From LD21 sp963715785 (GTDB taxonomy: Bacteria > Bacteroidota > Bacteroidia > Bacteroidales > VadinHA17), in contig OY970276.1 of assembly GCA_963715785.1 (NCBI GenBank), positions 744,001-808,000 on the forward strand: a stretch of DNA of 64,000 nt, read 5' to 3'. Made by a program: the position numbers and the translations under genes. The number at the start of each line of letters is the position of its first letter. Position 1 is the first letter of the stretch. A model generated the notes under the pieces. It did not search any database, had not been told where the DNA came from, and saw only the letters and a program-made list of their open reading frames with translations. Shown here one piece after another: positions 28,283 to 36,178 of this stretch.

Positions 28283-29221
28283 ATGAAAAACAAAACAACA
28301 TTTAACAGAACACCAAAGGACAAAGAAAACGCCAAGAAAAATCCATTTGAAAGAATATCAAAAGAGTTAATATTTGATGAAAGATTATCAGTTATTGAAA
28401 TTGGAATAATGTCTAAAATATTTTCCCTTTCTAAAGATTGGATATTCAATAAAGAATCATTCCAAAAAAAATCTGGCATTGGCGAATTTCTTTTTAATAA
28501 ACTCTTTGATAACCTAAAAGAATATGGATATATCGAGGAAATAAAAAGAAAGGATGAACATAATATAATATATTGGGATTATGTTTTTAATGAAAACCCC
28601 ATGCCCAGAAATCAAGGTGTGGAGAATAAGATATCCAAAACACCAAAAAATCCCGATATTGATATAGAAAACCCCACACCCAGAAATCAAGGTGTAGAGA
28701 TATCTATACAGAAAACCCCACAACTAGATTTTCCACCCATGGAGGAACCATCCCTTACAATAACAATTGATGAAAAGAACTCCGCCCACCGAAACAGAGT
28801 GGAGGAGGAGTTCTCCAATACTGGACAAGAAAAAGAAATCTCAACGAGCAAACAGGATGAAAACAATCAAGATGCTAGTTCTGGTCCAGTTGAAAATAAA
28901 TTAGATTCAACACTCACTCTCCACTCCGTTTCGAGTCCGTTCGTGTTGAATAATGGTATTAATGAGGATCCATCAATCGGGATGAAAGATAATGAACCAT
29001 TACCATCCCCTTATGAAGGAGATATAGAAACATTAGAATTAACACTGGATGATTTATATTCTAAAAAAACTCCAAACTGGAAAACATTGTTGAAAAAAAT
29101 GGGCCATCGTGAATTTATTGAAAAGACCTTAAAAGAATATTATCTCAATGAGTTTTTTATGGATGTTATCGTAGCTTATGATAAAAAAATTAATACATAT
29201 CAAAATGAAAACAACGAATGA
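28283..29221 (+). CDS. Winged-helix, replication-initiator-like protein
   Basis: 312 residues. The first ~95 residues look like a winged helix-turn-helix domain of the kind at the N-terminus of phage and plasmid replisome organisers (ELIFDERLSVIEIGIMSKIF, then KKSGIGEFLFNKLFDNLKEY and a wing GYIEEIKRK). The middle is low-complexity and contains an internal duplication (ENPMPRNQGVE and ENPTPRNQGVE). A short C-terminal helical segment follows. The next small gene overlaps its end by 17 bases. Position next to a large inverted repeat and two small genes suggests a replication or control module. Replication role is inference. Confidence 0.6.
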   Translation: MKNKTTFNRTPKDKENAKKNPFERISKELIFDERLSVIEIGIMSKIFSLSKDWIFNKESFQKKSGIGEFLFNKLFDNLKEYGYIEEIKRKDEHNIIYWDYVFNENPMPRNQGVENKISKTPKNPDIDIENPTPRNQGVEISIQKTPQLDFPPMEEPSLTITIDEKNSAHRNRVEEEFSNTGQEKEISTSKQDENNQDASSGPVENKLDSTLTLHSVSSPFVLNNGINEDPSIGMKDNEPLPSPYEGDIETLELTLDDLYSKKTPNWKTLLKKMGHREFIEKTLKEYYLNEFFMDVIVAYDKKINTYQNENNE

Positions 29222-29357
29222 ACAGATTTATGAAATTCTCTCCAGAGTGAGAATGGATGTGGACATTAAAAGACTGAAAGAATATATCAGGAAGCATCCC
29301 GAATATCAGAAGAACCCCGAAGGGGAGATAATCAATAACAATAAAAATAGTAATTAA
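29205..29357 (+). CDS. Small protein overlapping the replication-like gene
   Basis: A 50-residue open frame (MKTTNEQIYEILSRVRMDVD onwards) starting 17 bases before the stop of the upstream gene in another frame, which suggests translational coupling. It ends five bases before the next start codon. Charged and helical, without a known domain. Spacing and strand make a real gene likely. Confidence 0.55.
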   Translation: MKTTNEQIYEILSRVRMDVDIKRLKEYIRKHPEYQKNPEGEIINNNKNSN

Positions 29358-29362
29358 GAACT

Positions 29363-29581
29363 ATGAAAAACGAACAGAGTCTTAAAATAGTGGTATCGAA
29401 TAGACCATCAAAGTATAAACGAGATCCAAAGAGAGAAATTAAGAATATCCAGTTAGAAATGGTCTTTACAAAAGACCAAATGAATAAACTAATCACTCTG
29501 TCAGAAAAAAGAGGATGTACTCGACAGGAAGTTATAAGACGATTAATAGAAGAAGAACACCTTAAATACAGAAGCAATTGA
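29363..29581 (+). CDS. Ribbon-helix-helix (CopG-like) protein
   Basis: 72 residues with a basic N-terminus and a ribbon-helix-helix-like C-terminus: strand NIQLEMVFTKDQMNKLITLS, then helix RGCTRQEVIRRLIEEEHLKY. Such small proteins bind operators as dimers and often regulate replication, partition or antitoxin genes. It is the third gene of a tight cluster (28283-29581). No toxin gene follows directly. Confidence 0.65.
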   Translation: MKNEQSLKIVVSNRPSKYKRDPKREIKNIQLEMVFTKDQMNKLITLSEKRGCTRQEVIRRLIEEEHLKYRSN

Positions 29582-29740
29582 GACAATAGGAATATCTTAG
29601 ACAACCTCAAATGAGAGACTCCAGAGAGGGTAATTTCAAATAATTTCTTGAAGTCGGGTAAATTCTAATAAAATTGACAAACATCTTCAGATCAATCGGG
29701 AAGGGTACTGGATTAATACTCATAAAAAGTAAAAATAAAT

Positions 29741-30577
29741 TCAATAGATATTTTTTTGGAATTCCAAGGGATGTCCAAGAACAAATAACCTCTTACTTGA
29801 CAATAAGTTATAGTCAATTGGGGGTTCCTGATTGTACAACAGACCAAAGCTACACATCTTCAAGATCTTCCCCATAATATTTTTACCAACAAATACTCCA
29901 ATATTATTAATCTTATAAGACTCAATCATTTGATTATATGTGAGTTCCTTTTTAAATCTAAATGTCTTGAGATTTTTGACTTCATCTATCACATTCTTTC
30001 GTGCCCTCAATAATTCTATGTTCTTAGCACCCCAAAATGTTGAAGTCTTCCCTGTCTGTTTACTTGTATTTTCGACAATGTGAGCGTCTATCGGAATACA
30101 TTTCAACAATCTCGAAAAATCCTCGTTGTGGAGAGACTTATTCCAAACCACCATTAACATATACTGGATATTAAACGAATAGAAGTCATCTCTGATGAAA
30201 ACTTTATACTCGGAACTCTTCCGATAGGTAGCTTTACACTTATAACCGTTTCTTTCTGATATAATCTTACCTTGAATTTCAATACATTTTTCATTATTCT
30301 CTGAGTAGGCACCGACGATATAAGCTCCTTCAGAATTACTGTACTCTACCCCATTCAAAACAAACGGGAACCCTTTTACCATGTTACTGAACCGAATATT
30401 TATTCCGTCCCGAACATCATCACCTTTTGCATAATCCCAAATATTCAGTCGTGAACAATCATAATTCTCGATTTTTTCTAAGTCGATTGTTTCAACCAGT
30501 TTCTTGAACTCATCACTTTTTTCCTGAGAGTTAATTTTACTAATGTCACTGATTTTTACACCCTTAAATTCTTTCAT
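29741..30577 (-). CDS. NADAR-domain protein
   Basis: 278 residues. The central and C-terminal parts match the NADAR (YbiA-like) pattern: IRFSNMVKGFPFVLNGVEYS, then a helix with GAYSENNEKCIEIQGKI, FWGAKNIELLRARKNVIDEV and IGVFVGKNIMGKILKMC. NADAR proteins act on NAD- or ADP-ribose-related compounds: some hydrolyse riboflavin intermediates, and others have been linked to removal of ADP-ribose from nucleic acids and to phage conflict. Divergent from a ribbon-helix-helix gene at 30689. No DarT-like ADP-ribosyltransferase is seen nearby. Assignment is from motif pattern. Confidence 0.65.
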   Translation of the reverse strand: MKEFKGVKISDISKINSQEKSDEFKKLVETIDLEKIENYDCSRLNIWDYAKGDDVRDGINIRFSNMVKGFPFVLNGVEYSNSEGAYIVGAYSENNEKCIEIQGKIISERNGYKCKATYRKSSEYKVFIRDDFYSFNIQYMLMVVWNKSLHNEDFSRLLKCIPIDAHIVENTSKQTGKTSTFWGAKNIELLRARKNVIDEVKNLKTFRFKKELTYNQMIESYKINNIGVFVGKNIMGKILKMCSFGLLYNQEPPIDYNLLSSKRLFVLGHPLEFQKNIY

Positions 30578-30688
30578 AAATGTTTAAAATATTGTCCTTT
30601 ATTATTCCTTTTTAAAAATATAATGAAAAAAACCGAGAAAAAGAAATCAGTGTATTACATTTTTCTATTATCGATGATATTTATAGGT

Positions 30689-30928
30689 ATGGAAAAGAAA
30701 AATATGACAATATCAATACGACTTAGTGAAAATCAAATGAGGAGTCTTTGTGAAAGTCTTCTCTTTGAAAAAAAGAATAAATCCACTGTAATCAGGGAAA
30801 TAATAGATGATTATACTCAAAAGATTTGCCATAAGCAAGATCTCATGGAAAAAATTGAAAATCGACAAGACAATGTGGATTCGTCATATTCTACCCGTAA
30901 TAAACTTAAAAATAAGAACATCGAATAA
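30689..30928 (+). CDS. Ribbon-helix-helix regulator
   Basis: About 79 residues from the ATG at 30689 (MEKKNMTISIRLSENQMRSL); an upstream ATG at 30623 would add a hydrophobic, unlikely extension, and AGG lies a few bases before the chosen start. The strand TISIRLSENQ and helix NKSTVIREIIDDY form a ribbon-helix-helix fold, so it probably binds DNA as a dimer. It is divergent from the NADAR gene and could control it. Confidence 0.6.
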   Translation: MEKKNMTISIRLSENQMRSLCESLLFEKKNKSTVIREIIDDYTQKICHKQDLMEKIENRQDNVDSSYSTRNKLKNKNIE

Positions 30929-30969
30929 ATGTCAAGGGATTATCCCTTTCATGAATTAACAAGAGGAAT

Positions 30970-31476
30970 ATGAAAAAAACAGATAGAGAGAGATTTTATA
31001 ACTATATCAGACAAACCATGATCTTTGATTGGGATGGTGATTATCAAAGGAAAATCGATTTTGTAAAAAACTTTTTAAAAAAAGAATTTAATGTTGTTGA
31101 TATCGATGATACATATATAAATCTTGAAAGAATGGGAAGCAAAACACTAATTTACTTTTTTGTTTCATTACTTATTGAATATGAAAACGATCATAAAAAT
31201 TCGTGTGATTACGACACCCACAAGGTGGAATTTAAAGAGGAAAAGTTTAAGAAAGTTGACAAAGATACCTGGTACTTGGAAGTAGAAGATGATATCTTCC
31301 CGAAACAAGACATGACGATGGAGGAAAAAATAATCATAAAGAGTTGTCTAGATAGGGTTCATGTTGACATTGAATCTGAAGATGAAGATATCATCATCAG
31401 TACAAAACAACTTGTAAACCTAGTAACGGGAATAATCCGAGAACATCAAATGATAACCGGATCTCTACCCAAATAG
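30970..31476 (+). CDS. Hypothetical acidic protein
   Basis: 168 residues, unrecognised. The segment KIDFVKNFLKKEFNVVDIDD to FVSLLIEYENDHKN resembles the product of the next gene (KMKFIKSYLLSRFRFDVETK to FIEDVVLEYEKCDKN), so the two appear to be related, with this one carrying an extra acidic C-terminal half. No signal peptide or membrane segment. The next gene starts seven bases after its stop; probable operon with 30689-30928. Confidence 0.55.
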   Translation: MKKTDRERFYNYIRQTMIFDWDGDYQRKIDFVKNFLKKEFNVVDIDDTYINLERMGSKTLIYFFVSLLIEYENDHKNSCDYDTHKVEFKEEKFKKVDKDTWYLEVEDDIFPKQDMTMEEKIIIKSCLDRVHVDIESEDEDIIISTKQLVNLVTGIIREHQMITGSLPK

Positions 31477-31483
31477 ATAAGAG

Positions 31484-31729
31484 ATGAATAAACAAAGACC
31501 AGTAGATGACCTGTTCTGTATAGATATATCAAAATCAATAACTGAGAGACAGAATATCGAGGAAGACAAGATGAAATTTATTAAGTCTTACTTATTGTCC
31601 AGATTCAGATTTGATGTGGAGACCAAAGAAAACATCCATATATATTTTATTGCCATGGATATCAAAGAATTATGTTCTTTTATAGAGGATGTAGTACTTG
31701 AATATGAAAAATGTGATAAAAATCAATAG
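31484..31729 (+). CDS. Hypothetical small protein, paralogue of upstream gene
   Basis: 81 residues, similar over about 50 residues to the N-terminal half of the preceding product (shared pattern K-x-x-F-[VI]-K-x-x-L...EYE..KN). No known domain. Probably co-transcribed with 30970-31476. Function unknown. Confidence 0.5.
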   Translation: MNKQRPVDDLFCIDISKSITERQNIEEDKMKFIKSYLLSRFRFDVETKENIHIYFIAMDIKELCSFIEDVVLEYEKCDKNQ

Positions 31730-31841
31730 ATAAGTTGATTAATCTAAAAATGGAAAAAGACTAAAATCCGGACTTTATATTAGAAAGAATTTTGAGGTGG
31801 TAGGTGGGAAAATGTACTTGAATAAGAATCTGTTATAGTAT

Positions 31842-32171
31842 TTAAGTCCAGGAAAATCCATCAGTCTTAATATGATTATTTTCAAGAAATTTTCCTATCT
31901 CACTATAACAAGTATTGGTATTGAATTTTTCGGATAATACCTTTAATAACTCTGATTTATCCCCTTCCTTGACTTGAATCAAAGCATATAATTTTGTCAC
32001 CTCATCTTCCAGTATAGTTGTTACATATTCATAATCACTATCTCCCCATACTTCCTCGACCTTTTTCCCGATATCATATCCTTTGATAACAAGGTTTTCA
32101 CCATCAAAATACGCCTGAATATCGATACTAATTTCTGGATTAAAAACCTGATACAAAGTGACCCTTAACAT
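31842..32171 (-). CDS. Hypothetical protein
   Basis: 109 residues, acidic, mixed alpha/beta (MLRVTLYQVFNPEISIDIQA, then GYDIGKKVEEVWGDSDYEYV). I do not recognise the family. It lies 43 bases after the end of the next minus-strand gene and may be co-transcribed with it. Small acidic proteins of this kind are sometimes immunity or antitoxin proteins, but nothing in the sequence shows that. Confidence 0.5.
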   Translation of the reverse strand: MLRVTLYQVFNPEISIDIQAYFDGENLVIKGYDIGKKVEEVWGDSDYEYVTTILEDEVTKLYALIQVKEGDKSELLKVLSEKFNTNTCYSEIGKFLENNHIKTDGFSWT

Positions 32172-32214
32172 AGTTCATAATTAAATTAAAACTTTAGATT
32201 GAATTATCTTATTC

Positions 32215-32919
32215 CTATTGTTTATTTATGGAATTGATAAACCAAGGGAAGTTCTCTTGAGTTATTCTACCCCATTCTTCATAACTGAATCCATAACTAC
32301 CACTTGGATGATTAATAAAAAAAATCTTAAATTCATGACCATCACTTGAAATATTCATTAATCTTGGATTTGTATAATATTCTTTATCCTCATATTTCCA
32401 GTTAGGATTTTTATTAGTTAACAGATGTCCAATCATTCCATCACCAGATTTTCCACACTTCAAAATATACTCAGGTTTTAATAAATTGACAACTTCAAAA
32501 AAAACATTCCATCCTTTGTCAAAATCATTTTCATCTGGCCTTTCATTTCTGGTTGGAAGAAGTCTTTGCACTAAATTAAAAAAAACAACAGAAGACCATA
32601 AATTTTCTCTTTCTTCATAGGAGACCTGGGGTTTATTGTAAACTATTTTTTCAATAGGTCGCAAAATTGCACAATTCTCATATTCAGGATTTTTTGACAT
32701 TACTCCATAATGATTGATCATGGCACGAGTTGCATTTACACACTCGAGCCAATCATCCCCATCGTCATAATGGCTTTCGGCTACAATTAGTAACTTTTTC
32801 TGAGAATACTTAGAACCAACCCATGGTAGCCATTTAAGTCCAGGTATATTTTCTAATTTTTCATCATAGGTTTTATCTAAAAACCCACTTTCAACATGGT
32901 ATTGAGGATTTGGTTTCAT
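32215..32919 (-). CDS. Hypothetical protein, possibly uracil-DNA-glycosylase-like fold
   Basis: 234 residues. The order of a buried strand with a polar loop (KKLLIVAESHYDDGDD), a middle segment FFNLVQRLLPTRNERPDEND, a strand EYILKCGKSGDGMI and a late FFINHPSGSYG recalls the uracil-DNA glycosylase superfamily, where the last motif is usually HPS. The first catalytic motif is not canonical, so activity cannot be claimed. No signal peptide. Upstream of and possibly co-transcribed with 31842-32171. Confidence 0.5.
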   Translation of the reverse strand: MKPNPQYHVESGFLDKTYDEKLENIPGLKWLPWVGSKYSQKKLLIVAESHYDDGDDWLECVNATRAMINHYGVMSKNPEYENCAILRPIEKIVYNKPQVSYEERENLWSSVVFFNLVQRLLPTRNERPDENDFDKGWNVFFEVVNLLKPEYILKCGKSGDGMIGHLLTNKNPNWKYEDKEYYTNPRLMNISSDGHEFKIFFINHPSGSYGFSYEEWGRITQENFPWFINSINKQ

Positions 32920-33172
32920 TTTTTTTTGACTTTAAGTACAGTTAATTTATCCAATATCAAATCATCTGTGAAGTAGATATCTTGAATGTTAATTTCTTAA
33001 CCCCCATGATAGATTCATAATTTGAAAAACAAATTAGGTCTGATTAAATTTGGGAACTTTATCAATAAGTCGAAAAAAATATCACTAAAAACGATTATCG
33101 ATACTTCAAAAAGGTAAATTTGAAAAAATGTGTCCAATGGACAGAGATTTACTGGAGTTTGACTTTATTCAG

Positions 33173-33415
33173 TTATGACTGAAGATATCTTTTATCCTTC
33201 TCAAATTTTAAGTGTCTGGCACCTTCTTCAGTAAGTCCAATGAACTCATCTTCTTTAAAATCAATTTCATCGGGATAAAACTCAAAGAGTGTTTTTTGTT
33301 CATCGGTATCAAACTGAACTCTCACCGCTGGCATTTTATCAAACATTCCTTCAGGCATCGGTCTCGGATAAGTTCCTATGGTACATTTTATAATGACAGG
33401 TTCTACTTTTTTCAT
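33173..33415 (-). CDS. Small hypothetical protein
   Basis: 80 residues (VIIKCTIGTYPRPMPEGMFD, EFYPDEIDFKEDEFIGLTEE). Soluble, acidic, no recognised domain. Its single-strand position with a short AT-rich leader and a compact beta-rich composition support a real gene. Function unknown. Confidence 0.5.
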   Translation of the reverse strand: MKKVEPVIIKCTIGTYPRPMPEGMFDKMPAVRVQFDTDEQKTLFEFYPDEIDFKEDEFIGLTEEGARHLKFEKDKRYLQS

Positions 33416-33933
33416 ATGTTAAATCTATTGAGAGACATAAAATTACAAAATCAAAGGATGATTCCAAATTATTGGTATTCTTAATGATTACTCCTTTGTC
33501 AATGTTACTCGAAAAAAGTCGTGATGTTGGACAAGAGATCCTTCACCGGGAAGTATTCACCAACAAATCAAGTGGCGTTCAATATATCTTTAAAGTCAAA
33601 CAGATTCAAATGGGGACTTCCAAATAACCCAGGGTGTCAACTGGAAAAAACAGAATTCACCCGGGGTCGTATGCACCTAGAACTCAAGTGGCATTCCATG
33701 GATCTTCATAGTTTTTATGGATCCCAATTAAGACTTCTTCAGATCCCAACGGGTTCAAATGTCCAGTGGTATAGATAGTTATCGTCCCAAGACATCAATA
33801 TTCTCGAAGTATTAGCTATTAATGATGATGAAAAATTGGGACTGATTAATGCCACTTGACTTGATCAAAATCTCTGGCCCCCGGATAACACAGAGAGAAT
33901 TGTAATTTTATAGTCCACTAGTTTTGCATTTAA
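33416..33933. other. No intact gene; possible gene remnant
   Basis: Short plus-strand stretches look protein-like in different frames (EILHREVFTNKSSGVQYIFK near 33515-33600, then LRLLQIPTGSNVQW near 33730-33770, then DINILEVLAINDDEKLGLIN near 33790-33855). They suggest an old frameshifted gene, but I cannot name it. No RNA gene seen. Confidence 0.3.
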
Positions 33934-33972
33934 ATGATACTCATTGTAGGTTTTATATGATACTCATTGTAG
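33934..33972 (+). promoter_or_regulatory. Tandem controller boxes upstream of HTH gene
   Basis: ATGATACTCATTGTAG occurs twice exactly, at 33934-33949 and 33957-33972 (23 bases apart, about two helical turns), ending 13 bases before the ATG of the HTH gene. A one-mismatch copy lies in front of the methyltransferase at 40282-40297. This is the arrangement of C-boxes bound by restriction-modification controller proteins. Confidence 0.75.
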
Positions 33973-33985
33973 TCATCTTTACAAT

Positions 33986-34210
33986 ATGAAGGCCGAATTA
34001 CTAATTTGTTTTGGAGATCATCTTCGTTCATTACGACTAGGAAAGAACCTTTCCCAAGTAGAATTAGCCTATAAAGGTGGATTTGATAGAAATTATATAG
34101 GAATGCTTGAGAGAGGTGAAAGAAATCCCTCACTTCTTAATTTAATCCGATTAGCAAAGGCGTTGGATATTCAATTGAAAGAATTACTCGATTTTAAAAT
34201 ATTATCATGA
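33986..34210 (+). CDS. XRE-family HTH controller protein (C-protein-like)
   Basis: 74 residues, almost only a helix-turn-helix: FGDHLRSLRLGKNLSQVELA, then FDRNYIGMLERGERNPSLLN and a final helix LIRLAKALDIQLKELL. Size and sequence match restriction-modification controller proteins, which bind as dimers to paired boxes in front of their own gene and set the delay between methyltransferase and nuclease. Two exact 16-base boxes lie directly upstream. Its stop overlaps the start of the nuclease-like gene by four bases, a typical C-R arrangement. Confidence 0.88.
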   Translation: MKAELLICFGDHLRSLRLGKNLSQVELAYKGGFDRNYIGMLERGERNPSLLNLIRLAKALDIQLKELLDFKILS

Positions 34211-35249
34211 TAAAAACAAACGACATCATAGAGATTGATAGTGAGAAAAGTTGGTTCAACTCTGGATTAGAATATGCATTAATCTCTTGGACTTCAACAT
34301 TTAATAGGATGGGGAAGCTCGAATCCATATATTCGTTTACAAAAGATTATTTTGGGTATAGTTGCTGAAAATGCTATGGAGAAATATCTAATTGACAATA
34401 AGATCAATTTTGATATTAAAGGAAAAACGAAATGGTACGAAGAAGACAGATATGATATAGGAATAAACGGATATGCTATTGATGTGAAAGGCAAACTTTT
34501 TAGACTTGGATTCGACCTATATTCAGAATAAATTGAAAAACTTCGGTCAAAGAAAATTCGATTGGTTTACTAAATGTCATGCACTAGTACCGATGGATCA
34601 GTTTAATCCAGGACAGAAAGAAAGAAGAGCTCACAAGAGAGATAAAGTCTATCTATTCCCATTTATTGAAGGATACTTTAATGAAGAACATGGTAATGAT
34701 TGCCTAGTTCATGCATTTTGGGACTACAAATGGTTGAAACGTGCTGAGTCAAAAGATTTACCAAACCTAGGGAAATTAAAAATAGTCTATCAAGGTAATT
34801 TAAAAAAGGCAAAATTGAGAATATTTGGGACAACAAGTAAAAATATGATTTGTGTTGAAACCATTGATATTAATTCAAAGGAAATTAAAACCAATAATGA
34901 TTTTTTCCAAGTATTTTCACTTGAATGGATAGGAGATATCCCGAATGGTGAATTGACCATAAAATCGATAAGTTTAGGACTAACTGAAACAATAAAACCT
35001 TTGCTTTCATTCTCACTACGAGCCACGGAAACTGGTTACTGGCCAGTTGAAAACAACTGGCAAAATATAGGTCTGCAAAAAGGGAAAGTATTTCTACTTG
35101 GATGGATATATGAGGAAGACTTCAGAATCATAGGCAAAGAGTACAAAAGATTCACAAAAACCATTGAGCAATATCAAGAAACAAAAGTTGATAACTGGGG
35201 ATGTGTTATAGAAAACTTGGAACCAATAAGAACCTTAAAAGAAATCTAA
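34207..35249 (+). pseudogene. Frameshifted PD-(D/E)XK nuclease-like gene 1
   Basis: The ATG at 34207 overlaps the controller stop. Three frame pieces join: MIKTNDIIEIDSEKSWFNSG to about 34308, then WGSSNPYIRLQKIILGIVAE through KTKWYEEDRYDIGINGYAID, and from about 34490 the frame running to 35249 (NFLDLDSTYIQNKLKNFGQR on). The middle holds a PD-(D/E)XK-like core: AEN on a helix, then D in RYDIGI and DVK in YAIDVK. A C-terminal beta-rich domain of about 200 residues follows. It resembles the next product in the core region. Likely a restriction-type DNA nuclease. Decayed or affected by two sequence errors. Confidence 0.65.
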
Positions 35250-35250
35250 A

Positions 35251-36173
35251 ATGTCAGAATCGGAACTTATTATTGTAGACGGAATTCCAGCAGTGGAATA
35301 TGATCAATTAATTAACGAATGTGTGAGATATTCTATTATTTCACTTCCTTTCACAGTTGATAGGATGAGTATTCCAAATGAGAAACAGAGAGCTTTGAAT
35401 ATTGCGAAAGGTAAAGTTGCTGAATCTCTTTTTAAGTTTTTCTGTAACAACAATAATTTGAATCCAGATTTTGAGACGTGTACAACTCCTTTTTGGACTG
35501 TGGATAAAAGAGATTTTATTCTTGATTGTTGTGAATGGGATATTAAGAATAATTTCATCTATTGTCAAGGGGATATATTAGTTAACCAAAACTACTCTGA
35601 CTTACCATCCCTTGTTCCAAACCGTTTTTCTGGAGACCAGTGGTCAAAAAGAGATCAAATTCAAATACACGGAAGTTCTGACATTTGTTTTCTTTTCACT
35701 TATCTAAAAAATGCCGACTTAATTAATGGAACTAGGGGTTCAGAATTTTTGGAGATAGTATTGTCGGATAAGGAACAGGAATTTATTAGAAATTTATATA
35801 ATAAGTATAGAGGTCAACCTCAGAGCACTCAACCCTTTACAGAACAATGGTTTTGGGATCAAATGAAAGTAATGGGTTCAATGTCATTTTATCGATTAAA
35901 TTTCAGACCATATCTAATTATTACTTGCTATGCCAACTCTTCCATTGGAATCTTTTCAAAGATACTGGGCCCTTTGATCGAAATAATAATTTTCAAACCT
36001 ATCTTTCACCACGTTGGTATCAGAAGTTTGGAACAGGGTCAATTAATTTCATGAATGGAACTTTATGGACAAAAATTACAAATTCAACAACTCCAGTAAG
36101 TCTATTACCATCATTCCTATCCAAACATCCATTATTAAGGAGTCAAATTAGGTATGGCAGATTAAAACAGTAA
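35251..36173 (+). pseudogene. Frameshifted PD-(D/E)XK nuclease-like gene 2
   Basis: The frame 35251-36054 codes MSESELIIVDGIPAVEYDQL on, with a nuclease-like core parallel to gene 1: KGKVAESLFKFF, then KRDFILDCCEWDIKNNFI (D and DIK). Near 35930 the protein-like signal moves to another frame (FKDTGPFDRNNNFQTYLSPR, then FGTGSINFMNGTLWTKITN, ending RSQIRYGRLKQ at 36173). It starts one base after gene 1 ends, so they were one operon, and the helicase starts five bases after 36173. Probably a second, related nuclease subunit. Confidence 0.6.
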
Positions 36174-36178
36174 AAAAG

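Noticed and set aside
33521..33778. 85-residue plus-strand open frame
   Set aside because: No family resemblance, no clear start signal, and protein-like signal switches frames within the region; treated as remnant.
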